DNA of 64,000 nt from Exiguobacterium sp. FSL W8-0210 (GTDB lineage Bacteria; Bacillota; Bacilli; Exiguobacteriales; Exiguobacteriaceae), in the NCBI RefSeq assembly GCF_038006045.1, contig NZ_JBBOUK010000001.1, forward strand, positions 341,001 through 405,000, written 5' to 3'. The notes under the pieces were generated by a model that saw only the letters and a list, made by a program, of their open reading frames with translations, did not search any database and was not told where the DNA came from. This document shows positions 16,655-24,660 of the stretch, piece after piece. Position numbers and translations under genes: made by a program. Numbering within the stretch: position 1 is the first letter of the stretch; each line of letters starts with the position of its first letter.

Positions 16655-18013
16655 TTAATCTCCCTTTTTTCGATTTCGACTGTTTAATTTTAGTTCAGAA
16701 ATAATCACTTCCTTTACTTCTAATAAATCCATATACATATCATCGTAGTTACCCTTTAGAAGTCTAAGCATCTTATCTGTATTGTTTAGATACGTAATAC
16801 TGCTCATGGGGTTGTCATCTCCACGCGCTGTCATCACTTGAAGTACATTAGTTGCTTCTGCTGCAATCAAATTCGAGAAGATTCCACGTCCGATGTGAGA
16901 AGACCACTTAGCGCTACTTAATTCCAAGCCGTATGTTCTAAGTAAAGGATCTTTAGAATTTATCAATAAATTTAAGAATATATTTTTCAATTTTCTAAAC
17001 TCCCGTTGATATGTAAATTTCTCCATTGCTTTTCCATCTCTGTTGGAAAAGAGAGCGTTGCTACCGTCGGTAGGTAAATAATTATTAATATGCGTTTTAT
17101 ATAGAAGTTGTAATAACTCGCCATTAAAAGGGAAAATACCTTGCCTTCTTCGTTTTTTTACGGTTCCTTTTCCCTTGATATCCTTTAGTTCGGGTCTGAA
17201 ATTACGATTTTGTATTTTTATTTGAAATCCATATAATCCGAATTCTCCTGATGGAGTAATACCTGTCCTAGCGATATTTACAACCTCGCCAGCACGTAAG
17301 CCCCCGAAACACTGAAATGCCACACCAAGAGCTATTCTAGGTGTATATGACATTGCGGTGTGTATGAAGGGAATAATTAATTCACGAGGAAGGTCATGGA
17401 TAAGAAATGCTTCTTCCTCATCTTTTGGATAGTTCACGTTGATAAAAGGGCTTTCTGGCTTCCTGTTGACTTCTAAAACATCATACTTGTATTCTATGAA
17501 ATCGAAATCATTTATCGTTATATGCTTTAAAATATTTTTTTTGGCTAGGAAGTAGTATAAACGAGTAAGATTCCATTCACATCTTTTGACTGTTTCTTTT
17601 TTCACTGGAGCGTTATTTCGTCCTATTAAACCATACATATTCAAATAATCCACTCCATGTTCAAAAAGAAGGCCTTTTACGCTTGATAACTTATACTTTG
17701 CTTGATTTTCTATAAACACAAAATTTAGGAAGTTCACAATAGAGTTAGCAACTTGTTCTTGTGTTTTAATACTAGGAATACCACCTTTTTTTAATGGCAT
17801 ATGAATGAATTCAGAAATAGGGTGGACAACACTTACTGCACATCCGTTTTTCTTCTGCTCCAACATAATCATCATCTTATCGACAGTATGATTTTTACCA
17901 TTAGGTAAAGTTTCAGTTGCTGATACTCTTTTACAGTAGTACCTATAAACACCCAATCTTTTATTTATTCCCACAACATTGCTATGGTTTTGACTGTTTG
18001 AAACTTTGTTCAT
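16655..18013 (-). CDS. Tyrosine recombinase (TnpA-like), 452 residues
   Basis: First gene of the recombinase operon. Catalytic pattern: Arg in GGLRAGEVVNIA (about residue 240), box II SSHIGRGIFSNLI (HxxR, about 382-394), and the terminal Tyr in SSITYLNNT (about 418). The N-terminal part (70-200) fits a SAM-like core-binding domain. GGTGGGAAG precedes the ATG. It works together with the two further recombinases and the coiled-coil protein, as TnpA/TnpB/TnpC do in Tn554. The promoter must lie in 18014-18129, which has no other content. Confidence 0.88.
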   Translation of the reverse strand: MNKVSNSQNHSNVVGINKRLGVYRYYCKRVSATETLPNGKNHTVDKMMIMLEQKKNGCAVSVVHPISEFIHMPLKKGGIPSIKTQEQVANSIVNFLNFVFIENQAKYKLSSVKGLLFEHGVDYLNMYGLIGRNNAPVKKETVKRCEWNLTRLYYFLAKKNILKHITINDFDFIEYKYDVLEVNRKPESPFINVNYPKDEEEAFLIHDLPRELIIPFIHTAMSYTPRIALGVAFQCFGGLRAGEVVNIARTGITPSGEFGLYGFQIKIQNRNFRPELKDIKGKGTVKKRRRQGIFPFNGELLQLLYKTHINNYLPTDGSNALFSNRDGKAMEKFTYQREFRKLKNIFLNLLINSKDPLLRTYGLELSSAKWSSHIGRGIFSNLIAAEATNVLQVMTARGDDNPMSSITYLNNTDKMLRLLKGNYDDMYMDLLEVKEVIISELKLNSRNRKKGD

Positions 18014-18129
18014 TTATCTTCCCACCTACAATATATTTTCTCCTTTAGCTGTTAAAATCTTCATACGTTTTCTAAAACATGACCTGCTACAAAAATCTGT
18101 ATCATTCTAAAAATTACTAACGAAATTTG

Positions 18130-19032
18130 CTATTCGCCTACATAACCATCTCCATCACGATCATCCATGTATTGATATAACCAATGATCTTTTGTTATTG
18201 GCATTTTGAAGCCAGCTGATTTAGCTTCTTTAATTGTTACCTGCCCATCATTATTTGTATCAATGCTAGAAATATCTTTATCATCATTAGAATTATTTGA
18301 GTCTATTGATTTATTTTCAGTTAAACCTAAAGATTTATTTGTTTCATCAGGATTGCCATTGTCAAATTCATCAACAATCTTATTACCTTTTATTGTGTAA
18401 GTGTACTTATAATGAGAAGGGATTTGAGTTTCAGTATTTGGATATGTAATAATTGCTTCAAAATCTGTAGCTCCACCTGCTTTACGAATCGCATCTTCCA
18501 TGTAAGCTTGGTCGCCATGCCTATTTAATGAGCTATTTTGAGCAGTAATATTAAAAGCACTAGATACACCGCCCATGCTGTCAGCGATAACATGTCCTTC
18601 ATCTAAGTCACTTCTTTCTACTCCAGGCACTTTTGCTTCATCTTTACAGTATCTTCCCGATGATGTAACCGGTTCAGTACGGTCATCTTGTAAAATAATT
18701 TTATCAGCAATAACTTTCACTAATTGACCATACTCGTTCGTAAATGCCCAATATTCTCGATCAACAAAACCTATGTCTACCACAACATTAGCTTCACGAT
18801 GTCCGGATAAATCACAAGCATCCACTTCGATTAATTTGTAGCCTTTGAACAGTTCATCTTTTGATTGAGTTGATGTAACTTCTACTACTGATTCAGCAGC
18901 AGTTGTATTAATTGTTGTTACTTCTTGTAAATTTGTTTCGCCATTTGTAATAGACGCATCTTCTACATTCGTACACCCAACCATAAAGATGGTCATTAAA
19001 GGGGCGATTAAATAATTCATTTTCTTTTTCAT
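18130..19032 (-). CDS. Intact DNA/RNA non-specific endonuclease lipoprotein carried by the element
   Basis: A 300-residue protein. The ATG at 19030-19032 follows AGGAG; the longer frame upstream lacks a ribosome site. A lipoprotein signal ends in MVGC (about residue 19). The nuclease core has SDLDEGHVIADSMGG with the presumed catalytic His, then FNITAQNSSLNRHG. The C-terminus has an EF-hand-like DTNNDGQVTIKEAKSAGF and a final DDRDGDGYVGE. It is AT-rich but colinear with the interrupted gene along its whole length, so the transposon carries a working copy of its own target. Secreted, membrane-anchored nuclease; Ca or Mg dependence is inferred. Confidence 0.9.
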   Translation of the reverse strand: MKKKMNYLIAPLMTIFMVGCTNVEDASITNGETNLQEVTTINTTAAESVVEVTSTQSKDELFKGYKLIEVDACDLSGHREANVVVDIGFVDREYWAFTNEYGQLVKVIADKIILQDDRTEPVTSSGRYCKDEAKVPGVERSDLDEGHVIADSMGGVSSAFNITAQNSSLNRHGDQAYMEDAIRKAGGATDFEAIITYPNTETQIPSHYKYTYTIKGNKIVDEFDNGNPDETNKSLGLTENKSIDSNNSNDDKDISSIDTNNDGQVTIKEAKSAGFKMPITKDHWLYQYMDDRDGDGYVGE

Positions 19033-19188
19033 TTTAAGACTCCTAGTAATAGTTATTACAATTTTTGTTAAAAAGATAGATTTATTGTACATTACATTTT
19101 TGTTCATCGTCTACTATTTTTGAACAAAAAATAACCTTCCACAATAATTGATGTGAAAGGTTTTTAGATAAAATATATTAAGGTTTAC

Positions 19189-19200
19189 AAGTTTTGTTCA
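19189..19200 (-). repeat. Subterminal repeat, right end
   Basis: AAGTTTTGTTCA, inverse complement of the left-end copy at 9479-9490. Related TGTTCA/TGAACAAAA words occur at about 19100-19127. Confidence 0.55.
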
Positions 19201-19207
19201 AAAAGTG

Positions 19208-19215
19208 TCCTATAC
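19208..19215 (-). repeat. Right terminal inverted repeat
   Basis: TCCTATAC, exact inverse of GTATAGGA at 9400-9407. Confidence 0.75.
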
Positions 19216-19221
19216 CCACCG
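19216..19221 (+). repeat. Right copy of 6-bp target duplication (CCACCG)
   Basis: Matches 9394-9399. Direct duplication flanking the element. Confidence 0.85.
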
Positions 19222-19748
19222 AGTGAGTCAGCGATGATATGTCCTTCATCGAGATCCGCGCGTTCGACGCCAGGCACCTTCGCTTCATCGGAATAAGAGC
19301 GTCCGTCATTCGTGATGTCTTCCTTCGCATCATTCCGGATGATGATCTTCTTCGCGATGACATAGACCAGCTGACCGTGTTCATTCGTGAACGCTCAGTA
19401 CTTCCTGTCACCGAACCCGATGTCGACGACGACGTTTGCCTGACGACTACCGGACATTTCTCCGCCATCGAACGTGATCTTCTTATATCCTTTGAAAGAA
19501 TCCTGCGGAGTCGTCGTTTTTGATTCCGTCGATGAATTCTTATCTGTTGTTGACTTGTCTATACTGGTATCAGCCTCTTTTTCTAGATGTTGATCGGAGT
19601 CCTTCTTCGGATCGGTCTTTTGTATAGTCGTGTCGTCTTGTTACGTTACTTGCTCAGTCTTATCCGGTGGAGGTGAGGTCGTTTCCATATCTATACATCC
19701 TGCCATCAATAGCACGGTAAGGGGAATCGCTATGTAAGAAATCTTCAT
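19216..19748 (-). pseudogene. N-terminal half of interrupted nuclease lipoprotein gene, with two nonsense codons
   Basis: Starts at the ATG 19746-19748 after AGGAG with lipobox LLMAGC, and runs in frame to EGHIIADSLGG at the element border. It carries two in-frame stops: TAA at 19641-19643 in the linker, and TGA at 19395-19397 where the intact homologue has Trp (REYWAFTNE against RKY-stop-AFTNE). The rest of the frame stays open, so the gene was functional and decayed after or around the insertion. The C-terminal half lies at 8937-9399. Confidence 0.9.
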
Positions 19749-19864
19749 TAGTGCACTCCTTTATCGATGAGTCTGTCATTGCGTCCTTCATTATAACGCT
19801 ACTTATCAGTTCTTGCTGTCTTATTTCGGAAGACTGTTGTAATGAGGATTACCTCAAGGGTATG

Positions 19865-19888
19865 AAACAGAGCGGTACCGCTCTGTTT
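19865..19888. repeat. 24-bp perfect palindrome
   Basis: AAACAGAGCGGT followed directly by its inverse complement, no loop. It lies exactly at the 5' break of the truncated kinase-like gene. It may be a hairpin remnant (terminator or insertion scar). Confidence 0.6.
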
Positions 19889-19889
19889 G

Positions 19890-20633
19890 ATGGAAGGAGA
19901 CCGCAACCATCCTGCAGATTATGAGAGTGTCGCTTACTTAACGCTTAGTGAATGGGTAAACTTTCAAAGTAAGTATGCTTCACTCGATGTCTTACGATTT
20001 ACTGAGGTATTCAATGACTACGTACTGATATCGTATCGTCAGTGGCAGTCAAAACAGGATACTCCTGAAGCGGTACTTGTATTTCTACAAAAACGCGATA
20101 TTTATGAATTACCGTTTGAGCTATACCAATCACTGATTTACAAGAAATGGGAGTCATTCGTCGCTCAAGCGTTAACGACGAATATAACATATGTCTTTGA
20201 ATGTTGCTTCTTACAAAATCCATTGACGATGGGGCTCATCAAATACGATCTACCGGAAGCGACGTTACAAGCGTACATCAAACGCATAGCAACGATCATC
20301 GCACCGTTGCAACCGGTTCTCGTCTATGTTGATCAACTGAATGTAGAGCGAAGCTTCCATAAAGCATTACAAGAGCGTCCACCAGAATGGGCGGACGGAT
20401 TCGTATCCTATTACACGGAGCAAGCATATGGTGTGAATCACTCGTTATTAGGAGTGGAAGGGACGATTGCAATCTTAAGGGAACGAAAAGCATTGGAACA
20501 TCAGTTGTTAAAAACGCTTCCCTTTAGAATAGAGGTATTTGGAAATGAAGACTTTTCAACAGATGTGAGACAAAAATGGTTAAAGCAATTGATTCAGTCA
20601 ACTGTGCGTTCGACTTCTTTAAGCGAGAGGTAA
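19890..20633 (+). pseudogene. P-loop kinase-like protein lacking its N-terminal P-loop
   Basis: 247 residues from the ATG at 19890. The sequence begins at EGDRNHPADYESVAYLT, which in remembered full-length homologues (thymidylate-kinase-like P-loop proteins) comes after about 35-40 residues holding the Walker A motif. The remainder is family-like: RDIYELPFELYQ, KWESFVAQAL, YVFECCFLQNPLT, RPPEWADGFVSYYT, LGVEGTI. No P-loop is found in any frame upstream; instead there is a 24-bp palindrome. Classed as a 5'-truncated gene. If translated it would lack nucleotide binding. Confidence 0.6.
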
Positions 20634-20639
20634 TTAAAA

Positions 20640-20678
20640 GACGATTCTAAGTCAAAGAATCGCCTCTTTATAGTGAGA
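20640..20678. terminator. Bidirectional terminator
   Basis: Stem GACGATTCT / AGAATCGCC with loop AAGTCAA; A/T-rich on both sides. Between two convergent genes. Confidence 0.6.
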
Positions 20679-21303
20679 ATGTCTGATCAATAGTGTTTTT
20701 ATCATGGTTCAATATCCAATGCTTATAATCATCGTAGAGATCACGGATAGCGTCAGGTGTTTCGCCGATCAGGTCACAGCCTCGGTCATCATAGATGTGA
20801 AACAGACTCTTTCGTCTCGGATTAAAGAAAAAGGTACGATGGATAAAAGAAGGGCGATCCGTGACATCGTGACTGCAAATATCACGGATCAAAGCTGGAT
20901 AATGAATCTCTTGCCGTGTACAGGTCAAAGACAATGTGTATGTAGCATAGGGATGCTCTTCCACATATTGCGGTGTACGATCGCATCGCAGGCGATAGCG
21001 TAAAGAAGGGGACTTCAAGTACTTCACAAATCCACTATGCACGACCGGTTTCCAACCGCTTGTTCTTTTGTAGGGACTGACCTGCACGATCCATGTGATA
21101 AGATCAGATGGATCGTGAATGGCTTCGAATAAGGTTAGGGCTTTTCGATAGGCGGACTCTAGATAATTCGGATCATCTAGACCAACGTTTTTGAACAATG
21201 TTGGATTGCCTAGCTCAAAGCGGATTCCGTTCGCATTGTGATAAAATAAGTTCGGATATAAGACGAGCTGGGGAAAGATCGTATACAGCTCTTGGTGATT
21301 CAA
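20668..21303 (-). CDS. DUF3885-like protein
   Basis: A 211-residue soluble protein starting at TTG (21301-21303), 6 bases after GGGAGGAG. The N-terminal YPNLFYHNANGIRFELG and the pattern of aromatic residues and a C-terminal IYDDRGCDLIGETPDAI..LYDDYKHWIL resemble DUF3885 proteins of Bacilli. Function unknown. Single gene with its own ribosome site. Confidence 0.6.
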   Translation of the reverse strand: MNHQELYTIFPQLVLYPNLFYHNANGIRFELGNPTLFKNVGLDDPNYLESAYRKALTLFEAIHDPSDLITWIVQVSPYKRTSGWKPVVHSGFVKYLKSPSLRYRLRCDRTPQYVEEHPYATYTLSLTCTRQEIHYPALIRDICSHDVTDRPSFIHRTFFFNPRRKSLFHIYDDRGCDLIGETPDAIRDLYDDYKHWILNHDKNTIDQTFSL

Positions 21304-21350
21304 TAGGAACTCCTCCCTTCCATGTATGGTGCGCTACACTTGTTTCTTGA

Positions 21351-21392
21351 ATGAATAATGATCCGGCTTCTAAAAGCCGGATCATTATTCAT
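21351..21392. terminator. Strong bidirectional terminator hairpin
   Basis: A 19-bp perfect stem with loop CTAA (ATGAATAATGATCCGGCTT and its inverse). It serves the VOC gene on the minus strand. Confidence 0.75.
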
Positions 21393-21814
21393 TAGCCCAT
21401 ACTCGTTTCATGATTAACCTGCCATTGTACGCCAAACGCATCTTCGACAATACCGTAGGCTTCACTCCAAAACGTCTTTTGAATCGGCATGATGATCTTG
21501 CCGCCTTCAGCGAGCCGCGCGAACGTTTCGTGCAATAGCTCCACATCGGCTAAGTGAAGGGCTAACGTAATGTTTTGTCCGAACGTCACAGGGTTTTGTG
21601 GCATCGCGTCTGAGAACATGAGACGTGTGCCATGGACGATAAGCTGCGCATGTAAAATCAGTGTCTGGTGCTCCGGTGGATACGGTTGACCATCCGGTCC
21701 AGGACCTGGTCCGAACTCCATGATTTCCGGCATTTCTTCCTGAAACACCTCCGTGTAAAACGTCAACGCTTCACGGGTATTTCCATTAAAGACAAGATAC
21801 GGATTAATCGGCAC
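21392..21814 (-). CDS. PhnB-like VOC family protein
   Basis: A 140-residue protein beginning at GTG (21812-21814) after AAAGGAG. MPINPYLVFNGNTREALTFYTEVF and the C-terminal WSEAYGIVEDAFGVQWQVN are the classical PhnB/3-demethylubiquinone methyltransferase-like VOC pattern. Probable metal-binding glyoxalase-fold protein. Substrate unknown. Confidence 0.85.
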   Translation of the reverse strand: MPINPYLVFNGNTREALTFYTEVFQEEMPEIMEFGPGPGPDGQPYPPEHQTLILHAQLIVHGTRLMFSDAMPQNPVTFGQNITLALHLADVELLHETFARLAEGGKIIMPIQKTFWSEAYGIVEDAFGVQWQVNHETSMG

Positions 21815-21986
21815 GGGAAAGCTCCTTTCAAAAGGGAGAATGCGTCTCTTTTAGTATAACAAACATTTGTTCGTATAAAAAGAGTGAGTTGCTGATTTAT
21901 TTAGTATAAATGATAACGGTTTCAATTAATCTGATTTTTATAAAAAATAGGTTGCAACTTCCAGAAAGACTTCGTATACTAAATTT

Positions 21987-22004
21987 ACCGAAAGCGCTTT
22001 CGGT
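21987..22004. promoter_or_regulatory. LacI-type operator in front of its own regulator
   Basis: Perfect 18-bp palindrome ACCGAAAGCGCTTTCGGT, just upstream of the ribosome site GGAGTGAG. Typical LacI/GalR operator with central CG; autoregulation inferred. Confidence 0.8.
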
Positions 22005-22021
22005 GAAATGGAGTGAGTAGT

Positions 22022-23035
22022 ATGGGAACAATTTATGATTTAGCGAAGATGACCGGTTTTTCGATCACAACGGTCTCGAAAGCCTTAAATAATTATTCAG
22101 ATGTCAGTGAAAAGACGAAAGCGAAGATCGTCCAGGCAGCAGCTGAGATGGGATACTTGCCGAATGCACATGCTCAATCGCTCTCGACAAAACGTTCATG
22201 GACGATTGGTGTCATGTTTTCAGAAGCACATGGTGTCGGCATGATGCATCCGTTCTTTAATGCGATCATTGAAAGCTTCCGGAAAGCAACGGAGCAACAA
22301 GGTTATGATCTGATTTTTGCATCACGAAATTTACGTAATCGGGACATGAGTTACTTGGAGCACTTTCGGCACCGAGCGGTTGATGGCATTGTCGTCATCT
22401 GTTCGGACCAGTTGGATCTGCACGTTCAAGAATTGATTCAAAGTACGATTCCGATCGTTGTCGTTGATATGTACAGTCCGGATTGTAGCGTCGTCTATTC
22501 CGACAATATTACGGGTGGGCGACTAGCCGTCGAGCATCTATATGAATTAGGTCATCGCCGGATTGCGCATATCGCTGGCGACACGACGACGGATGCTGGT
22601 GCAGCAAGGATTGAAGGTTATAAACAAGCAATGACCCAGTTCGGTCTGCCGATTCCGGACGGCTATATTGCAAACGGTGGGTTGTTTTCCGGAGAAGAAG
22701 GAAAACGGGCGATGCAAGAGTTGCTAGCGCTACCAGATCGACCGACTGCTGTCTTTGCGGCAGCGGACCAAATGGCAATCGGCGCTATTGAAGCGATTCA
22801 TGAAGCTGGCTTACAGATTCCAACAGATATCTCACTCGTAGGCTACGATGATATCGAGATGGCGAAGTACATCACACCGAAGCTGACGACCGTCCGGCAA
22901 GATACGGAAACGATTGGTCAGCATGCGGCTTCAGTCTTGATCGAACAAATTGTCGATAAACAGCGGATCACGACACAAGACGTCATCCCCGTCGAGTTGA
23001 TCGTTCGTCATTCGACAGGTCCTGCACCTGAGTGA
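22022..23035 (+). CDS. LacI family sugar-responsive repressor
   Basis: 337 residues from the ATG at 22022 (after GGAGTGAG); a GTG 9 bases earlier is less well placed. The DNA-binding domain is at 1-50 (TIYDLAKMTGFSITTVSKAL, LPNAHAQSL), followed by a periplasmic-binding-like effector domain with YDDIEMAKYITPKLTTVRQD near the end. Operators of matching form lie at 21987-22004 and before the downstream gene. The downstream remnants (sugar-binding protein, beta-glucosidase) suggest a beta-glucoside/cellobiose regulon. The regulator is intact though its target operon is broken. Confidence 0.92.
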   Translation: MGTIYDLAKMTGFSITTVSKALNNYSDVSEKTKAKIVQAAAEMGYLPNAHAQSLSTKRSWTIGVMFSEAHGVGMMHPFFNAIIESFRKATEQQGYDLIFASRNLRNRDMSYLEHFRHRAVDGIVVICSDQLDLHVQELIQSTIPIVVVDMYSPDCSVVYSDNITGGRLAVEHLYELGHRRIAHIAGDTTTDAGAARIEGYKQAMTQFGLPIPDGYIANGGLFSGEEGKRAMQELLALPDRPTAVFAAADQMAIGAIEAIHEAGLQIPTDISLVGYDDIEMAKYITPKLTTVRQDTETIGQHAASVLIEQIVDKQRITTQDVIPVELIVRHSTGPAPE

Positions 23036-23043
23036 CGTGCGCC

Positions 23044-23100
23044 AATTTCGGAATCGCTCTCGCTGGTTGTCAGGGAGAGCGATTCCGAAATTATTTTTAC
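23044..23100 (+). terminator. Terminator after the LacI gene
   Basis: Long stem AATTTCGGAATCGCTCTC and its inverse with a 12-base loop, then ATTTTTA. Confidence 0.85.
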
Positions 23101-23107
23101 GGCAGTT

Positions 23108-23152
23108 CCGAAAGCGATTTCGAATTAAACGATTAAATTGAAAGCGCTTACT
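23108..23152 (+). promoter_or_regulatory. Two LacI/cre-type operators before the broken sugar operon
   Basis: CCGAAAGCGATTTCGAA at 23108-23124 is a variant of the regulator's own palindrome. TGAAAGCGCTTACT at 23139-23152 fits the catabolite-responsive cre consensus apart from the last base. Together they suggest specific and CcpA-type control. Confidence 0.65.
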
Positions 23153-23181
23153 TAAAAACTATTAAAAAAAGATGGGATGAA

Positions 23182-24280
23182 ATGAAAAAGGCGTTCATTA
23201 GTACAGTCACGATTGGTGCCATGACAGCAACTGTCTTAGCGGGATGTACGGGAAGTGGCGAAGACACTACGAGTGGTGGCAAAGAGGTCTTAAAGATCTG
23301 GTCGTTTACGGATGAATTAAAAAAAACCAATCAAAAAATTTAAAGAAAAGAATGACGTTAAAGTCGAATTGACGATTGTGCCGATGGCCGACTATCCGAC
23401 GAAGTTGAAACCAGCTCTTGAAAGTGGCATCGGAGCACCAGATATCTTCACGGGTGAAATTGCCTTCTTGAAACAATGGGTCGACGCTGGCTACTGGGCA
23501 AATTTATCCGAAAAGCCGTTTAATGCAGATGACGTCGCAAAAGACTATATTCCGTATGTATTTGACATGGGGAAAGATAAAGAAGGAAACGTGCGTGCGC
23601 TCTCTTGGCAAACGACGCCAGGAGGCATTTACTACAAACGAAGCATTGCGAAAAAAGTACTCGGAACAGACGACCCGAAAAAAATCGGCGGCATGATGAA
23701 TTCAATGGATGGGGTGTTTGAAGTCGCCGATAAGATGAAGCAAAAAGGCTATAAAATGTTCCCGGATGAAGGATCGATTCGTTGGTTCGTTCAAGGCAAT
23801 GATCCACAACCATGGGTCAACGACAAGCAGGAGCTCGTCTTGACCGATGCACGAAAAGAATATATGGACTACGCAAAAGAACTCCGTACGAAACAATATA
23901 CGGCCCTTGCACCGAACGCATTCAAGGACTTAATTCGCCGATTGCGGGCGGAATATACAGATTTACCGATCTATATTACAGAAAACGGAGCCGCATTTGA
24001 CGATGAGCTGATCGAAGGACGGGTCGCCGACCAAAATCGAATCGATTACGTTGCGCAACACTTGCAAGCAATCTCGGATTTGAACGAAGAAGGCATGAAT
24101 ATTGATGGCTACTACTTATGGTCGCTTCTTGACAACTTCGAGTGGAGCTTCGGTTACGAAAAACGCTTCGGAATCCTTTATGTCGATTTCGAGACACAGG
24201 AACGAATTTGGAAAGACAGTGCTTATTGGTATGCGAACGTGATCAAGCGACATAAAGCTACGCTTCCCCAAAGCGTATAA
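23182..24280 (+). pseudogene. Chimeric remnant: sugar-binding lipoprotein fused to GH1 beta-glucosidase tail
   Basis: Begins MKKAFISTVTIG with lipobox LAGC and a solute-binding protein body (KIWSFTDELKK..). A one-base length change in the 8-A run at 23319-23326 shifts the frame; beyond it ELTIVPMADYPTKLKPALESG continues the same protein. At about 23915 the sequence switches, in frame, to the C-terminal 115 residues of a family 1 glycoside hydrolase: LPIYITENGAAFDDE (nucleophile Glu), GYYLWSLLDNFEWSFGYEKRFG and DSAYWYANVI. The acid/base NEP region is absent. A deletion evidently removed the rest of the binding protein, the permeases and most of the glucosidase. Confidence 0.88.
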
Positions 24281-24287
24281 GGAAAAG

Positions 24288-24527
24288 GGGCAGACTCAAA
24301 AGTCAGTCTCTACAAAGATAAGGGTGGCAGAATGATGATCTGCCACCCTTATCTTTTAACAAAAAGAATGACGCGTCACGCGCCACTCCTACAGGAAAAA
24401 GCGCATTATGCGCTGTCAGAGACAAACAAGACCCGCTTTCCTGCTTGAATGAAGCAGGAAAACTGGCTTGTGTCTCGCCTGAGGAAAGGGCGTGAAAAGA
24501 CGCGTCATTCTTTTTTTGAGTCAGCCC
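24288..24527 (+). repeat. 240-bp multi-hairpin repeat element, copy 1
   Basis: Ends are inverted: GGGCAGACTCAAAA on the left and TTTTTTTGAGTCAGCCC on the right. Inside are a 17-bp stem AAGATAAGGGTGGCAGA with its inverse, an outer stem AAGAATGACGCGTC/GACGCGTCATTCTT and inner hairpins (AGCGCAT.., TTTCCTGCTT..). The same element lies inverted at 58456-58695. It contains no ORF and is probably a mobile miniature element or structured RNA, acting as a terminator for the chimera. Confidence 0.85.
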
Positions 24528-24660
24528 ATTTTGCCCGGATTAAATAAAAAATCAATAGAAATAGGGTGAAAAAATGTGTAAAAGAAAAAGGATTAAAACC
24601 CATCATATGGAATGTAAAGGATAGAGGTGACATCTATTCGTTTTCAGGGGAGGAAACGTC
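24528..24660. other. Promoter-bearing spacer, no gene
   Basis: AT-rich spacer before the next membrane protein. AGGGGAGG at 24646-24653 is that gene's ribosome site. Nothing else distinct. Confidence 0.4.

Larger units (their letters stand above)
9400..19215. mobile_element. 9.8-kb tyrosine-recombinase transposon inserted in a nuclease gene
   Basis: Borders are set by the interrupted gene and by perfect 8-bp terminal inverted repeats GTATAGGA (9400-9407) and TCCTATAC (19208-19215), flanked by CCACCG duplicates. Contents from left: tetR and two SMR efflux genes (plus strand), then on the minus strand a four-gene recombinase operon and an intact nuclease homologue. It is AT-rich against host-like flanks. 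The TnpA/TnpB/TnpC-like gene set and the tetR-SMR cargo recall Tn554-family elements such as Tn6188 (known to carry a QAC efflux gene with tetR). Differences are the three large recombinase-like proteins, the inverted repeats and the target gene. Confidence 0.85.

Noticed and set aside
20668-20800. CRISPR or tandem repeat arrays
   Set aside because: None found here or elsewhere in the window; repeated words are isolated or inverted pairs.
23369-24280. Single 303-residue glycosidase-like gene
   Set aside because: The first part is a solute-binding protein body whose true start is at 23182; the start at 23369 has no ribosome site.
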